This document shows positions 40,461 through 40,743 of a stretch of 40,743 nt of DNA, in pieces; position 1 is the first letter of the stretch, and each line of letters starts with the position of its first letter. The notes under the pieces were generated by a model. The model saw only the letters and a program-made list of their open reading frames with translations. It searched no databases and was not told where the DNA came from. The position numbers were made by a program, and so were the translations under genes. Origin of the DNA: Actinomycetes bacterium (GTDB lineage: Bacteria; Actinomycetota; Actinomycetes; Mycobacteriales; Pseudonocardiaceae); contig JAJYTH010000021.1 of NCBI GenBank assembly GCA_021793175.1, forward strand, positions 1 through 40,743. Direction: 5' to 3'.

Positions 40461-40743
40461 GTGCCCGAGACATTGAACAGTTCACCCGACAGCTCGACAC
40501 CGGCTCTCCCGACCTCCCGTCCGCCACTCACGCACGTACCGCTGTCGAGCACGCCTCTGCCGGAACTGGACCTGACCGCCGGACCCTGGCCGGGGGAGCG
40601 GCGTCGGGTCGGGGACCTCACACTCCACGTCCGTCACACGGAGCGCCTCACGGACGGCGCCGACGAGACGCGGATTCGCTCCGCCTCGGCCGTGTACGTG
40701 CACGGCCTCGGCGGTTCCGCCACGAACTGGACGGATAGATCGG
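40461..40743 (+). CDS. Alpha/beta hydrolase, 3' end cut by window
   Basis: First 94 codons of a hydrolase: a proline- and Ser-rich start (PETLNSSPDSSTPALPT), then LTLHVRHTERLTDGADETRI and VYVHGLGGSATNWTD, the HGxGG oxyanion-hole motif of alpha/beta hydrolases. The nucleophile lies beyond the window. GTG 40461 has CATGCT 6 nt upstream, a possible leaderless start; no ribosome site is visible. It is divergent from the TetR gene, which may regulate it. Confidence 0.8.
   Translation, partial: MPETLNSSPDSSTPALPTSRPPLTHVPLSSTPLPELDLTAGPWPGERRRVGDLTLHVRHTERLTDGADETRIRSASAVYVHGLGGSATNWTDRS

Overview
The window is about 70% GC, has gene-dense short-gap operons, GTG starts, several apparently leaderless genes and a gene order that follows Mycobacterium tuberculosis closely. 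It is chromosomal DNA of a high-GC actinomycete. Protein styles (55-aa DUF3117 protein, RseA with a Ser-rich tail, LpqY-SugABC, RhlE/Rv3212-like block) suggest Pseudonocardiaceae, possibly Saccharomonospora; the genus is an inference. No rRNA, tRNA, insertion sequence, prophage or CRISPR array was seen.

Layout. (1) 1-4.1 kb: end of a 7Fe ferredoxin gene and the succinylase-type lysine/diaminopimelate genes dapC, dapD and dapE, with a lipoprotein gene between dapD and dapE. (2) 4.0-8.4 kb: two consecutive LOG-family genes, a convergent PlsC-like acyltransferase, then gpgS (glucosyl-3-phosphoglycerate synthase), a DivIVA-like membrane protein, a START-like protein and tagA. (3) 8.4-13.4 kb: a PaaG-like crotonase, a 55-aa DUF3117 protein, an M17 aminopeptidase, and a divergent LysR/MFS pair. 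(4) 13.4-19.4 kb: envelope stress block, with an O-methyltransferase gene diverging from sigE-rseA-htrA-tatB, then convergent mrp. (5) 19.7-24.8 kb: a membrane protein (Rv1234-like) and the trehalose importer lpqY-sugA-sugB-sugC, closed by a 17-bp stem terminator. (6) 24.8-26.3 kb: corA on the minus strand, with a 38-aa single-membrane-segment gene behind it and a strong proline-rich leader ORF in front. (7) 26.5-31.9 kb: DUF2332, Nudix, a 53-aa secreted or membrane peptide, a PH-domain protein, PHP phosphoesterase, MarC, a RecB-like Fe-S nuclease and a small membrane protein. (8) 31.9-40.7 kb: rhlE-(Rv3212-like)-hydrolase operon, ferritin-like protein, DUF3107, a TetR-DUF4873 / AurF-like diiron oxygenase cluster, a hydrolase remnant, a second TetR, and the start of another hydrolase.

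Blocks 1-6 mirror Rv1177-Rv1239c and block 8 mirrors Rv3207c-Rv3212, so two segments far apart in M. tuberculosis lie side by side here. How the genes work together: SigE, its zinc anti-sigma factor RseA and the protease HtrA form a surface-stress circuit, with a SigE-type promoter and an MprA-like direct repeat in front of sigE. LpqY-SugABC recycles trehalose. GpgS begins methylglucose lipopolysaccharide synthesis. CorA imports magnesium.

The least explained signals are: the corA leader peptide and small partner gene; a LexA-type SOS box placed on a leaderless promoter with no recognised gene; an 18-bp AT-rich palindrome between the Nudix gene and the 53-aa gene; phased CTCAG repeats; and an rhlE gene with no ordinary start codon.
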